Origin: Massilia sp. Root418
Lineage (GTDB): Bacteria > Pseudomonadota > Gammaproteobacteria > Burkholderiales > Burkholderiaceae_D
Length of the DNA: 64,000 nt
Direction of reading: 5' to 3'
Assembly: GCF_001425265.1 (NCBI RefSeq)
Contig: NZ_LMEC01000020.1
Location: 1,016,707-1,080,706, forward strand
In this document: piece by piece, positions 51,007-59,341 of the stretch
Numbering within the stretch: the first letter of the stretch is position 1
Layout: every line of letters starts with the position of its first letter
Notes under the pieces: model-generated
Told to the model about the DNA's origin: nothing
Databases searched by the model: none
Seen by the model: only the letters and a program-made list of their open reading frames with translations
Made by a program: the position numbers and the translations under genes

Positions 51007-52218
51007 TCAGTGCGCGGCCGCCGCACCGCTACCGGCAACCCCGGACGCGCCGGCGCCGCGCCGCGCCAGCCAGGCCAGCGGCGCCAGCGCCGCCAGCGAG
51101 ATGGCTACGCCGGCCCACGGCGTAGCGCCCATCAGGCTGCGCGCCACCATCAAGCCGCCCAGCGAGGAGCCCAGCGAAATACCGAAGTTGAAAGCCGAGA
51201 TATTCAGGCCGGACGCGAAATCCACCGCCTTCGGCGTGTAATGCTCGGCCGTCGCCAGCATGCCGGCCTGCAGGCCTGGCGACAGGCCGAAGGAGAACAG
51301 GCCCCACAAGAACAGCAGCGGCACCAGCACCCACGGCCATTGCTGCGCCAGCGACAGCGCCAGGCCGGCGTGCGTGAGCGCCAGCAGCACCAGCAGCACG
51401 CCCAGCGAACGCTGCCAGCCCATGTGGCTGCTCAGGTAGCCGCCTGCCAGGTTGCCGGCGAAGGTGGCCGCGCCGAACACGATCAGCAGCGCACTGGCGG
51501 TGGTGGCGGAAAAGCCCGCGATGTCGGTCAGGATGGGCGTGACGTAGGTGAACGCGGCGAAAATGCTGCCGAAGCCCAGCGTGGTCACCGCCATCATGGT
51601 GAGGATGCGGCGGTCGGCCAGCGCCGCCAGCTGGGTCGATGCCTTGCCGCCGGCCGCCTGCGCGATGCCGGACGGCAGCCAGCGCAGCATGGACAGCAAG
51701 CCCGCCAGCGCCATGGCCGCCACCGCGAAGAACGGCAGGCGCCAGCCCATCAGGTTGCCCAGGAAACTGCCCAGCGGCACGCCCAGCACCATGGCCAGGG
51801 TCAGCCCGCCGAACATCACCGAGATCGCCCTGCCCGCCTGCCCCTTGGGCGCCAGCGCGGCCGCCACGGTGGCGCCGATGCCGAAGAAGGCGCCATGCGC
51901 CACCGCCGTGATCACGCGCCCGGCCAGCAGCACGGCGTAGCTGGTGGACAGGGCCGCCAGCAGGTTACCCAGCAAGAACACCGCCATCAGCCCCGCCAGC
52001 ACGGGCTTGCGCGGCAGGCGCGACAGGCCCAGCACCGCCAGCGGCGTGCCCAGGGCCAGCGCCAGCGCGTACAGGCTCACCAGCGCGCCGGCCGCATCGA
52101 GCGGCACCTGCAGGTCGGCGGAAATGGCGGGCAGCACGCCCACCACGATGAATTCGGTAACGCCGATCGCGAAGGCGCCTACCGACAGGGACAACACGCC
52201 CGGATGCATTTTTTCCAT
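51007..52218 (-). CDS. MFS transporter, DHA1 family (AraJ-like)
   Basis: A 403-residue 12-helix exporter. It opens VLSLSVGAFAIGVTEFIVVGVLPAIS, followed by ALVSLYALALALGTPLAVLGLSRLPRKPVL, RVITAVAHGAFFGIGATVAAALAP and GGLTLAMVLGVPLGSFLGNLMGWR, the motif C of proton antiporters. It is a paralogue of the gene at 43254-44483. It is divergent from a LysR regulator, with an inverted repeat spanning the 88-bp gap; this strongly suggests that the regulator controls it. The substrate is unknown but is likely a sugar, nucleoside or toxic compound. The ATG at 52218 is followed four residues in by a second possible ATG. Confidence 0.91.
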   Translation of the reverse strand: MEKMHPGVLSLSVGAFAIGVTEFIVVGVLPAISADLQVPLDAAGALVSLYALALALGTPLAVLGLSRLPRKPVLAGLMAVFLLGNLLAALSTSYAVLLAGRVITAVAHGAFFGIGATVAAALAPKGQAGRAISVMFGGLTLAMVLGVPLGSFLGNLMGWRLPFFAVAAMALAGLLSMLRWLPSGIAQAAGGKASTQLAALADRRILTMMAVTTLGFGSIFAAFTYVTPILTDIAGFSATTASALLIVFGAATFAGNLAGGYLSSHMGWQRSLGVLLVLLALTHAGLALSLAQQWPWVLVPLLFLWGLFSFGLSPGLQAGMLATAEHYTPKAVDFASGLNISAFNFGISLGSSLGGLMVARSLMGATPWAGVAISLAALAPLAWLARRGAGASGVAGSGAAAAH

Positions 52219-52228
52219 GGAAATACTC

Positions 52229-52304
52229 CATCAGTGAAAGATTGCAGCCATTGTAGAACTCGCGAGACTGATGATATAGACTGCCGCATTACCAAACACT
52301 GATG
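52229..52304. promoter_or_regulatory. Candidate LysR-binding region
   Basis: CATCAGTG (52229-52236) and CACTGATG (52297-52304) form an inverted repeat at the two ends of the gap between the MFS and LysR genes, with a further ACTGATG at 52267-52273. Three matching half-sites between divergent genes fit LysR-type activation and autoregulation. Confidence 0.45.
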
Positions 52305-52306
52305 AA

Positions 52307-53227
52307 ATGGATTCATTTATGGCCCGGCAGGACATCAACCGTGCGGCAGAAATGGCGGTGTTCGTGGACGTGGTGGATGCTGGCGGCTTCACCGCCGCCG
52401 CGCAGCGCCTGAAGATGACGCCGTCGGCCGTGAGCAAGCTGATTTCGCGCCTGGAAGCGCGGCTGGGCACGCGGCTGCTGCAGCGCTCCACGCGCCAGCT
52501 GCACACCACGCCGGAAGGCGCCGCCTTTTACAGCCAGTGCGTGCGCATCCTGGAAGACATGGACAGCGCCGAGCGCGAAGCGTCCACCTGCGGCGCGCCG
52601 CGCGGGCGGCTGCGCATCAACTGCTTCGTGCCCTTCGCCATGCTGTACCTGCTGCCCATCCTGCCTGAATTCCTGGCGCGCTACCCCGACATCACGGTGG
52701 ACGTGGCAAGCACCGACATGGTGGTGGACTTGCTGGAAGACCGCACCGACATCGCCATCCGGGCCGGCGCGCTGAAGGAATCGAACCTGGTGGCGCGCAA
52801 GCTGGGCGAAGGCCGCATGGTGGTGCTGGGCTCGCCCGCCTACCTGGAAAAATTCGGCACCCCGCAAACGCCGCACGACCTGGCGCGCCACAACCTGCTG
52901 GGCTTCAATTTCCGGCGCCAGGCGCCGACCTGGCCCTTCCTGGACGGCAAGGGCGGCATGCTCCAGCTGCGCCCGGAAGGCAACGCCCTGCTGGGCGACG
53001 GCGAAAGCATGCGCCACCTGGCGCTGGCCGGGGTCGGCCTGGTGCGCCTGTCGCGCATGCACACCAAGCACGACATCGCCGCAGGCCGCCTGGTGCCGGT
53101 GCTGGAGGACTACAACCCGGCCGACCTCGAAGCGGTACACGCAGTCTTCCTCGGCCCCGGCAAGCAGCTGCCGCCGCGCGTGCGCGTCATGCTCGACTTC
53201 CTGATCGAAAAAATCCGCCTCGACTAG
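52307..53227 (+). CDS. LysR-family transcriptional regulator
   Basis: A 306-residue regulator. The N-terminal winged helix (about 9-70) has AEMAVFVDVVDAGGFTAAAQRLKMTPSAVSKLISRLEARLG and LLQRSTRQLHTTPEG. The effector domain follows (GRLRINCFVPFAMLYLLPILPEFLARYPDI, DIAIRAGALKESNLVARKLGE, HNLLGFNFRRQAPTWPF). These segments place it in the CrgA-like subgroup. The ATG at 52307 is used; a second ATG at 52319 is possible, and neither has a strong ribosome-binding site. It is divergent from the MFS exporter, its probable target. It ends 22 bases before a GGCGGGTTA hairpin that may terminate it. Confidence 0.92.
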   Translation: MDSFMARQDINRAAEMAVFVDVVDAGGFTAAAQRLKMTPSAVSKLISRLEARLGTRLLQRSTRQLHTTPEGAAFYSQCVRILEDMDSAEREASTCGAPRGRLRINCFVPFAMLYLLPILPEFLARYPDITVDVASTDMVVDLLEDRTDIAIRAGALKESNLVARKLGEGRMVVLGSPAYLEKFGTPQTPHDLARHNLLGFNFRRQAPTWPFLDGKGGMLQLRPEGNALLGDGESMRHLALAGVGLVRLSRMHTKHDIAAGRLVPVLEDYNPADLEAVHAVFLGPGKQLPPRVRVMLDFLIEKIRLD

Positions 53228-53248
53228 CCCCGCCCACTGGTCCCGTAG

Positions 53249-53281
53249 GGCGGGTTAGGCGGCACGCCGCCGTAACCCGCC
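53249..53281. repeat. GGCGGGTTA hairpin repeat, copy 2
   Basis: GGCGGGTTA-GGCGGC-AC-GCCGCC-G-TAACCCGCC forms a 15-bp stem with a short loop, preceded by CCGTAG. It shares its outer arms and flanking GTAGG with the element at 32966-33002. It lies between the convergent LysR and PEP-CTERM genes and overlaps the last codons of the latter. Confidence 0.7.
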
Positions 53282-54015
53282 GCGCCCGCGCACCCCCACC
53301 ACCACCGCCAGCCCCGCCAGCAGCATGCCGTAGCTAGCCGGCTCCGGCACCGGCGACAACAGCGCCGCAAAGCACTGCCCCGCCGCGTTGCAGGCCTGGC
53401 CGGCAATCTGGCCGCTGTCATTGATATCCACCACCTCCATGATGCGCCAGCCGCCCCCGCCCGCCAGCAAGGTCTGCAGATCGTACTGCACACCATCCTG
53501 GTACAGATAGGAATGCGTCTGATCCAGTCCTGTCCCGCCGGTGGCGAAGGTGCCGACCACGTCGCCGTGGTTATTGATCGCCGTTGCAGTGTTGCGCGTG
53601 GCAGTGCTGCCGAGCGCCTCCATCACGCCGTCCCGCCAGATGAACGATTGGCGGCTGGCCAAGCCTGCCGTGCCGAAATCCGAGCCGCCGACCACCACGC
53701 CGCTATCGTTCAAGTCGCTGGCAAAGCTGTCCCTTCCGCCCGCCAGCGTGCCCAGATCCACCACTTGCCCGTTGGTGTACAGGACCGCACGGATGAAGCC
53801 GCCGTTGTCGTCGAGCCTGGCGCCGGCCACCTGGCCGGACTCGTTGATGGCCCTGCCCTGCCAGAACGGCAGCACGGTGGCATTGTCGCCATTGGCCAGG
53901 TAAGTGCCGCCGCCATTGGTCTCCTGCCTGGCAAGCACGGTGCCGGCGCTTGCCGGCAATGGACAGCAAACAGCACGGGCGCCAACGACGCCAGCGCGCA
54001 ATGGCATTTGAACAT
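53255..54015 (-). pseudogene. PEP-CTERM protein with HAF-type repeats; signal peptide frameshifted
   Basis: The mature protein is a HAF-repeat beta-propeller-like protein (GRAINESGQVAGARLDDNG, ASDLNDSGVVVGGSDF, ATAINNHGDVVGTFAT, VVDINDSGQIAGQA). It ends in the sorting signal VPEPASYGMLLAGLAVVVGVRGRG recognised by exosortase. The signal peptide, however, is encoded in another frame. ATG at 54015 has CGGAGAC at good distance and reads MFKCHCALASLAPVLFAV, while the continuation LPASAGTVLARQETNGGG is in the frame of 54007. Loss of one base near 53955-53970 would explain it. Either this gene is inactivated or the sequence has a one-base error. Confidence 0.65.
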
Positions 54016-54159
54016 GGCAAGTCTCCGGTAGGGACGGGGAACACCATGCTAGCGCCGGCCGGGCCGCGCACGGCTGCGGCCCAGCGATATTTTAATTGGT
54101 GAGAATGTGTGAGCCGCGCGCGCACGGCGCGGCGTATGCTAAGGCGCGCTGCGGCCTGT

Positions 54160-56349
54160 CTAGCGCACCCCGAACGCCAGCCGCTTGCCCTCGCGCAGCA
54201 TGCGCTCGAAGTCGTCTGCCGGCACTGGCTGGCTGAACAGGTAGCCTTGCAGCTGGTCGCAACCCAGCTCGCGCAGGAAACTCATCTGCTCGGCCGTCTC
54301 CACGCCCTCGGCCACGATTTCCTGGCGCAGCTGCTGCGCCATGGTGACGATGGCGCGCGCGATGGCGCAATCGTTCTCCTCGTACGGCAGGCCGACCACG
54401 AAGGAGCGGTCGATCTTCAGGGTGCTGATGGGGAATTTCTTCAGGTAGGCCAGGCTGGAATAGCCGGTGCCGAAGTCGTCCAGCGCCAGCGCCAGGCCCA
54501 TGGCCACCAGCTCGTTCATGATGGCCACCACGTTCTCGGCGCCGCGCACCAGCAGGCTCTCGGTGATCTCCAGCATGATCTGCTCCGGGTGCACCTGGTG
54601 GCGCCGCAGCACCTCGGCCATGCGCGCCGGCAGGCTGCGGTCGAACTGGCGCGCCGACAAGTTCACCGCGATGGGCGGCATGATCAGGTTGGCGTCCTTC
54701 CACGCGCGCACCTGGCGGCAGGCCTCTTCCAGCACCCAGTTGCCCACTTCCTGGATCAGCCCGCTTTCCTCGGCCACCGGGATGAACACGCCAGGCGACA
54801 CCAGGCCGCGCACCGGATGGCGCCAGCGCAGCAGCGCTTCGGCGCCGACAATGCGCCCGCTGCGCAAGCTCACCTTGGGCTGGTAGTACAGCTGCAGCTG
54901 GCCGTGCTGCAGCGCCAGGCGCAGCTCGCTTTCGATGCGCAAGTGCTCCTTGGCGCGCTGGTTCATTTCCTCGCTATAGAACAGGAAGGCCGCCTCGGCT
55001 TGCGCCGCCTTGGACGTGGCCACGTCGGCATGGCGTATCAGCGCGGTGGTTTCCAGCCCGTCTTCCGGGTACACCGCAATGCCGATGCTAGCGCCCACCT
55101 GCAGGCTGTGCGTGGCCAGCTGGATAGGCGCGGCCAGCGCGCTGGCCAGTTTCTGCGCCACGATGGCGGCGTGCTCGCGCTTTTCAATGTGCAGCAGCGC
55201 CACGCCGAAGCGGTTGCCGTCCAGCCGCGCCAGGATGTCGGCGTCGCGCAGCACCGTGCGGAACAGCTTGCCGACCGCACCCAGCAGCTCGTTGCCCACG
55301 TCGTGGCCCAGGGTGTCGCTGATGGCGCCCAGGCGGCCGATCTCCACCACCAGCAGCGCGCCGTGCTCGTTGCTGCGGCGCGCCTCGGTCAGCGCCTGCG
55401 TCATCAGCTGGGTCATCAGGCACTGGTTGGGCAGGCCGGTCAGGGTGTCGTAGTTGGCCATGCGCTGCATCCGCGCCTCGGCGTCCTTGTGCACGCTGAT
55501 GTCGGAAAACAGCGAGAAGGTGTGGCTGATCTTGCCTTCGCTGTCGCGCACCGCGCTGATGGTCACCGACTGCGGGAACAGCTCGCCGTTCTTGCGCCGG
55601 CCCACGATCTCGCCGCGCCAGGGCCCGTTGCCGGCCATGGCCGCGCGCACCTTGGCGCGGAACTCGGCATCGTGCACGCCCGAGCGCAGCAGGTCCGGCG
55701 TCTTGCCCAGCGACTCGCCGGGCGTGTAGCCGGTGATGCGGGTGAAGGCGCTGTTGATGGAGACAATGCGCTCGCTGGCGTCCGTGATCAGCACGCCCTG
55801 CTCGCTGTCCTCGATGATGCGGGCGTGCAGGCTGATCTTGTCGGCGTCCGACAGCGGCTCGCTCACGTGCGCCATGCGCACCCGCATGCCCTGCGGCTCG
55901 CCCATGTCGTCCTGCAGCAGCGACAGCGCCAGCTGCACCCAGATCACCTCGCCGGACTTGCGGCGCCGCCGCACTTCGGCCAGGCCGCCGTCCTGCTCGT
56001 AGAGCAGCTCGGCCAGCGCGCCGTCGTCGTCCTCGGTGTACAGGAACAGGATGTTCTGTCCCACGGCTTCCTGCGCCGGGTAGCCGAACAGCCGCTCGGC
56101 GCCCGTGTTCCAGGCGGTGATGTAGCCGGCCAGGTCCAGCTCCAGGGCTGCCTCGCCGCCGTCATCCGGCCAGCCCGCCCCAGCCTGGGCAGCAACGGCG
56201 GCAGCGCTGGCCTGCTCGGCGGCGCGCGCCTCGGCCACGGCCGCCAGCGCATGCTCCAGTTCGGCCAGCGTGGCCGCCAGGGCCGCGCCCTGTTGCGTCC
56301 GGGCGGCCTGGCTCAAGGCCAGGCAGCGCGCGAGCGCCGCGTCAAGCAT
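54160..56349 (-). CDS. PAS-GGDEF(degenerate)-EAL cyclic-di-GMP phosphodiesterase
   Basis: A 729-residue cytoplasmic protein. An N-terminal coiled coil precedes two PAS domains (about 60-165, AALELDLAGYITAWNTGAERLFGYP; 175-295, QGVLITDASERIVSINSAFTRITGY). A GGDEF-like domain (about 300-460) has its signature replaced by RLDGNRFGVA, so cyclase activity is not expected. The EAL domain (about 475-720) is complete: GAEALLRWRHP, NLSARQFD, LEITESLL, LALDDFGTGYSSLAYLKKFP and AEGVETAEQ. It should hydrolyse c-di-GMP to pGpG, possibly with the dead GGDEF as a GTP-sensing module. Its ATG overlaps the HDOD gene by 8 bases, so the two are co-expressed. Confidence 0.94.
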   Translation of the reverse strand: MLDAALARCLALSQAARTQQGAALAATLAELEHALAAVAEARAAEQASAAAVAAQAGAGWPDDGGEAALELDLAGYITAWNTGAERLFGYPAQEAVGQNILFLYTEDDDGALAELLYEQDGGLAEVRRRRKSGEVIWVQLALSLLQDDMGEPQGMRVRMAHVSEPLSDADKISLHARIIEDSEQGVLITDASERIVSINSAFTRITGYTPGESLGKTPDLLRSGVHDAEFRAKVRAAMAGNGPWRGEIVGRRKNGELFPQSVTISAVRDSEGKISHTFSLFSDISVHKDAEARMQRMANYDTLTGLPNQCLMTQLMTQALTEARRSNEHGALLVVEIGRLGAISDTLGHDVGNELLGAVGKLFRTVLRDADILARLDGNRFGVALLHIEKREHAAIVAQKLASALAAPIQLATHSLQVGASIGIAVYPEDGLETTALIRHADVATSKAAQAEAAFLFYSEEMNQRAKEHLRIESELRLALQHGQLQLYYQPKVSLRSGRIVGAEALLRWRHPVRGLVSPGVFIPVAEESGLIQEVGNWVLEEACRQVRAWKDANLIMPPIAVNLSARQFDRSLPARMAEVLRRHQVHPEQIMLEITESLLVRGAENVVAIMNELVAMGLALALDDFGTGYSSLAYLKKFPISTLKIDRSFVVGLPYEENDCAIARAIVTMAQQLRQEIVAEGVETAEQMSFLRELGCDQLQGYLFSQPVPADDFERMLREGKRLAFGVR

Positions 56350-57301
56350 GGCCGCCCGCCTTGTCGGTGGCCACGCTGAGCATCCACAGATGCGCCTCCG
56401 CCACCACGCGGTTGAATTCGGCGGCGTCGAGCTGCAGCGCTTCCAGCCGGCCCGCCACGGCGGCGAAGTCGCCCCGCTCGGCCGCCTCCACCAGCGCCAG
56501 CAGCTCGCCCAGTTCGCCCTGCTTGTCGAGCAGCGCCTGCTGCACCGCCTCGCTCATGGTGAGCGGCGCCAGCACCTCGGCCAGTGGCATGCCGAACAGC
56601 ACGCCCAGCAGCGAGAACATGCCCACCATGAAGGCCTGCTCCTGCTGCGCCTTGCCCAGGCCGGTGCTGCGCGCCAGCAGCTCCAGCGCGTGCGCGCGCA
56701 CCGCCACCTTGGCCAGCAGCATGGGCGAACGCAGGTCGCCTTCGCGCGCCGAGAACAGCATCAGGTTCAGCCAGCGGCGCAGCTGCTGGCGCCCCAGGAT
56801 CAGGATGGCCTGCGCGAAGCTGCTCACGCGGCGGCTGCTGCCCATGCCCAGCGAATTGACCAGCTTGAGCAAATGGTAAGACAGGGTGGGGTCGCGCCGC
56901 AGCAGCGCTTCGATTTCGTGGGTGTCGCCATCGTTGCTGACCAGCTGCACCAGTTGCAGCGCCAGCGCGCGCGAGGCGGCCTGCGCGCCCACCGCCTTGG
57001 GCGGCGGCGCCAGCGGCCAGTCGCCCTCCACCAGCACCATGCCGGGCGGCAGCGCGGCCTTGTCGAACAGCGTGTCGGCGCGCACCATCTGGCTGGGCAA
57101 TGCCAGCCAGCCCGCTTCCAGCCAGGCTTGTCCCTGCTCCAGGCCGGCCCGGATAAAACAGGGGAACTGGGCGGCCAGCGCGCGCAGCTGCTCGTCCGGC
57201 AGCGCGGCGGCGCCGCCGTCAAGCACCAGCCCGGCAGGCTTGCCGTTGCGGTCGGCCAGCAGTTGCAGGAATACAGGCGGGGCGTCGGTCGATACGGTCA
57301 T
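56342..57301 (-). CDS. HDOD-domain signalling protein
   Basis: A 319-residue cytoplasmic protein. The C-terminal HDOD domain (about 110-310) is recognised by LQLVQLVSNDGDTHEIEALLRRDPTLSYHLLKLVNSL (in two pieces), SFAQAILILGRQQLRRWLNLMLFS and FMVGMFSLLGVLFGMPLAEVL. HDOD lacks the catalytic HD residues and acts as a protein-interaction module in c-di-GMP and stress signalling. The first 100 residues resemble a degraded EAL half (VFLQLLADRNGKPAGLVLDGG), as in YuxH-type EAL-HDOD proteins, but no EAL motif remains. It precedes and overlaps the phosphodiesterase gene, so it probably works with that enzyme. Confidence 0.88.
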   Translation of the reverse strand: MTVSTDAPPVFLQLLADRNGKPAGLVLDGGAAALPDEQLRALAAQFPCFIRAGLEQGQAWLEAGWLALPSQMVRADTLFDKAALPPGMVLVEGDWPLAPPPKAVGAQAASRALALQLVQLVSNDGDTHEIEALLRRDPTLSYHLLKLVNSLGMGSSRRVSSFAQAILILGRQQLRRWLNLMLFSAREGDLRSPMLLAKVAVRAHALELLARSTGLGKAQQEQAFMVGMFSLLGVLFGMPLAEVLAPLTMSEAVQQALLDKQGELGELLALVEAAERGDFAAVAGRLEALQLDAAEFNRVVAEAHLWMLSVATDKAGGHA

Positions 57302-57431
57302 GGCGTGGTTCCGGATAAAGCGCAGGGCTGGGCCCTCAATGATTTCATTATGTTACCCCGAAAGTATTGGCACTGGTCAACAAAGCTGCCGCTGGCGTGC
57401 CGCACGCCGCCGGCCGCGCCAGCTGCCGGGT

Positions 57432-58349
57432 TCAGCTCGACAAGTAGCGGCACAAGTGCGCGAACACGCCCGGCTCGCGCATGCGTTTTACCCACCAGCT
57501 CAGCGCGGCGCCCTCCTCGCCGGTGCGCCAGGCCAGGTAGAAGGTTTCGTCCGGCTTGGGCTCCTCCACTTCCTTCTCCACCAGTTTGCCCTCGGCGATG
57601 GCCTTGCGGGCGCACGGCTCGGGCAGGAAGCCGAAGCCCATCCCGGCCACCTGGTACTGGAACTTGGCGTGCATGGTGGGCACGGTCAGCGTGTCCTGGC
57701 CCAAGAGCAGGCCCACGGTGCGCGGCGCCATCCGGCGCGCCGAGTCCGCCATGACGATAGCGCGGTGGTGCTGCAGCTCGTTGCGGCCCAGCTTGCCTGT
57801 GGCCTGCGCCAGCGGGTGGCCGGGCGCCACCGCGAACACGAAGCGGATGGTGCCCATGGGATGGGACACATAGCCGCCGCCGGCCGGGCCGTCGCCGGGC
57901 GCGCCCACCAGCACGTCCACGCGCCGGTCCAGCAGCGCTTCCCAGGTGCCGGACAGCGCCTCCTGCACGATGCGCAGCCGGGTCTGCTGCGCCACCTCGT
58001 AGAAAGCGCGCACGTCGTCGTCGAAGGCCACCGCCGAAAACATCGAATCGATGCCCAGCGCCAGTTCGGTTTCCCAGCCGGAAGCCACGCGCCGCACGCG
58101 GTGCTCCAGGTCCAGCGCCGCCTTCAGCAGGTAGCGGCCCTCTTTCAGCAGCTCGCGCCCGGCGCGCGTGAGCTCCACGCGCGGGCCATTGCGCTCGAAC
58201 ACCTGCACGCCCAGATCGTCCTCCAGCTTGCCTACCGTATAGGAAATGGTGGACGGCACCCGGTGCAGCTCCTTGCCGGCGGCGGAGAAGGAACCGCGCC
58301 GGTCGATGGCGTCCACAATCTGCAAAGCTTCCAGGCTCAGTCTTAGCAT
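57432..58349 (-). CDS. LysR-family regulator beside pirin
   Basis: A 305-residue LysR regulator. The DNA-binding part has LSLEALQIVDAIDRRGSFSAAGKELHRVPSTISYTVGKLEDDLG in two blocks and VFERNGPRVELTRAGRELL. The effector domain begins about residue 92 (ETELALGIDSMFSAVAFDDDVRAFYE). It is similar to regulators frequently found divergent from pirin or DoxX genes in proteobacteria. The gap to the pirin gene contains an inverted repeat GATAGGTC...GACCTATC suited to LysR binding. It presumably senses a small aromatic or redox signal. The start is ATG at 58349. Confidence 0.91.
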   Translation of the reverse strand: MLRLSLEALQIVDAIDRRGSFSAAGKELHRVPSTISYTVGKLEDDLGVQVFERNGPRVELTRAGRELLKEGRYLLKAALDLEHRVRRVASGWETELALGIDSMFSAVAFDDDVRAFYEVAQQTRLRIVQEALSGTWEALLDRRVDVLVGAPGDGPAGGGYVSHPMGTIRFVFAVAPGHPLAQATGKLGRNELQHHRAIVMADSARRMAPRTVGLLLGQDTLTVPTMHAKFQYQVAGMGFGFLPEPCARKAIAEGKLVEKEVEEPKPDETFYLAWRTGEEGAALSWWVKRMREPGVFAHLCRYLSS

Positions 58350-58363
58350 TCGATTTTTTCGAT

Positions 58364-58424
58364 GATAGGTCCATAAATTTTCCGTTTTTTGAAACGGAAG
58401 CGCAGGCCTATACTTTGACCTATC
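58364..58424. promoter_or_regulatory. Inverted repeats between LysR and pirin genes
   Basis: GATAGGTC (58364-58371) is the exact inverse of GACCTATC (58417-58424). Inside lies TCCGTTT-TTTG-AAACGGA (58381-58398), a second 7-bp dyad. The nested arrangement in a divergent promoter region is a good candidate for the LysR protein's recognition and activation sites. Confidence 0.5.
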
Positions 58425-58503
58425 GATGCAGCGAATTCAAGAAGCAAGTTGAAATGCCTTCGAATTTATTGCACATAACCTGATAAAAGAAACGGAGTTC
58501 ACC

Positions 58504-59205
58504 ATGTTGCAAGTACGTAAAAGCGAAGAACGCGGTCTGGCTAACCATGGTTGGCTGAATTCGCGCCACACCTTCTCCTTCGGCCACTACCACGACCCGA
58601 AACATACCGGTTTCGGCCCGCTGCTGGTGATCAACGAAGACAAGGTAACCCCGGCGCAGGGTTTCGGCACCCACGGCCACCGCGACATGGAAATCATCTC
58701 CTACGTGCTGGAAGGCGAACTGGCGCACAAGGACAGCATGGGCAACGGTTCGGTGCTGAAGTACGGCGACGTCCAGCGCATGAGCGCCGGCACCGGGGTA
58801 CGGCACAGCGAGTTCAACCACTCGGAAACGAATGGCGTGCACTTCCTGCAGATCTGGATCCAGCCCAACGTGACCGGCATCCCTCCCAGCTACGAGGAAA
58901 AGCACTTCGCGCCGGAAAGCAAACAGGGCCAGCTGCGCCTGGTCGCCTCCAGCGACGGCCGTGACGGCTCCGTGCTGATCCACCAGGATGCGGCCATCTA
59001 CGCCACCATCCTGAACGGCGCTGACGCACTGGAGCACACGCTGGCCAAGGGCCGCACCGCCTACGTCCATGTGATCCGCGGCAGCGTATCGGTGAACGGG
59101 GTGGAGCTGAAAGGCGGCGATGCGCTGAAGGTGACGGACGAGCAACTGGTCAGCCTGGCACGCGCCGAAGCAGCCGAAGTGCTGGTATTCGATTTGCCCT
59201 ATTGA
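58504..59205 (+). CDS. Pirin-family protein (YhhW-like bicupin)
   Basis: A 233-residue cytoplasmic bicupin. The N-terminal cupin has the metal ligands in FGTHGHRDMEIISYVLEGELAHKDSMG (His59, His61 and a downstream Glu/His) and HSEFNHSETNGVHFLQIWIQP. The opening GLANHGWLNSRHTFSFGHYHDP is diagnostic of the YhhW/pirin group. Some members show quercetin 2,3-dioxygenase activity; others act as redox-dependent regulators. ACGGAG precedes the ATG at 58504 by 7 bases. It is divergent from a LysR regulator and followed by a strong hairpin terminator. Confidence 0.94.
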   Translation: MLQVRKSEERGLANHGWLNSRHTFSFGHYHDPKHTGFGPLLVINEDKVTPAQGFGTHGHRDMEIISYVLEGELAHKDSMGNGSVLKYGDVQRMSAGTGVRHSEFNHSETNGVHFLQIWIQPNVTGIPPSYEEKHFAPESKQGQLRLVASSDGRDGSVLIHQDAAIYATILNGADALEHTLAKGRTAYVHVIRGSVSVNGVELKGGDALKVTDEQLVSLARAEAAEVLVFDLPY

Positions 59206-59249
59206 AATGGGAATAACAGCGCCTAACATAGCTATAGCGTAATTTTTGC

Positions 59250-59300
59250 TATGATGGCAGGGCACGCACGATCCGCGAGACGGCTCGGCGTGCCTTTTTT
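59250..59300 (+). terminator. Hairpin terminator after pirin with promoter-like upstream sequence
   Basis: GGCACGC (59261-59267) pairs with GCGTGCC (59288-59294), extended inside by GATCCG/CGGCTC, and is followed by TTTTTT (59295-59300): a strong intrinsic terminator ending the pirin unit. A good -10 element TATGAT (59250-59255) immediately precedes it, so a transcript starting there would end after about 40 bases. ribA begins at 59342 and must be read either through this hairpin or from a promoter after it. Confidence 0.8.
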
Positions 59301-59341
59301 ACTTATCAGCACCAGAATATCAAGCAACTGAGAGCACATCC

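Noticed and set aside
54061..54082. GGGCCGC/GCGGCCC hairpin followed by ATATTTTAATT as a plus-strand terminator
   Set aside because: No plus-strand gene ends nearby; on the minus strand it lies in the promoter region of the PEP-CTERM gene and lacks a T-tract.
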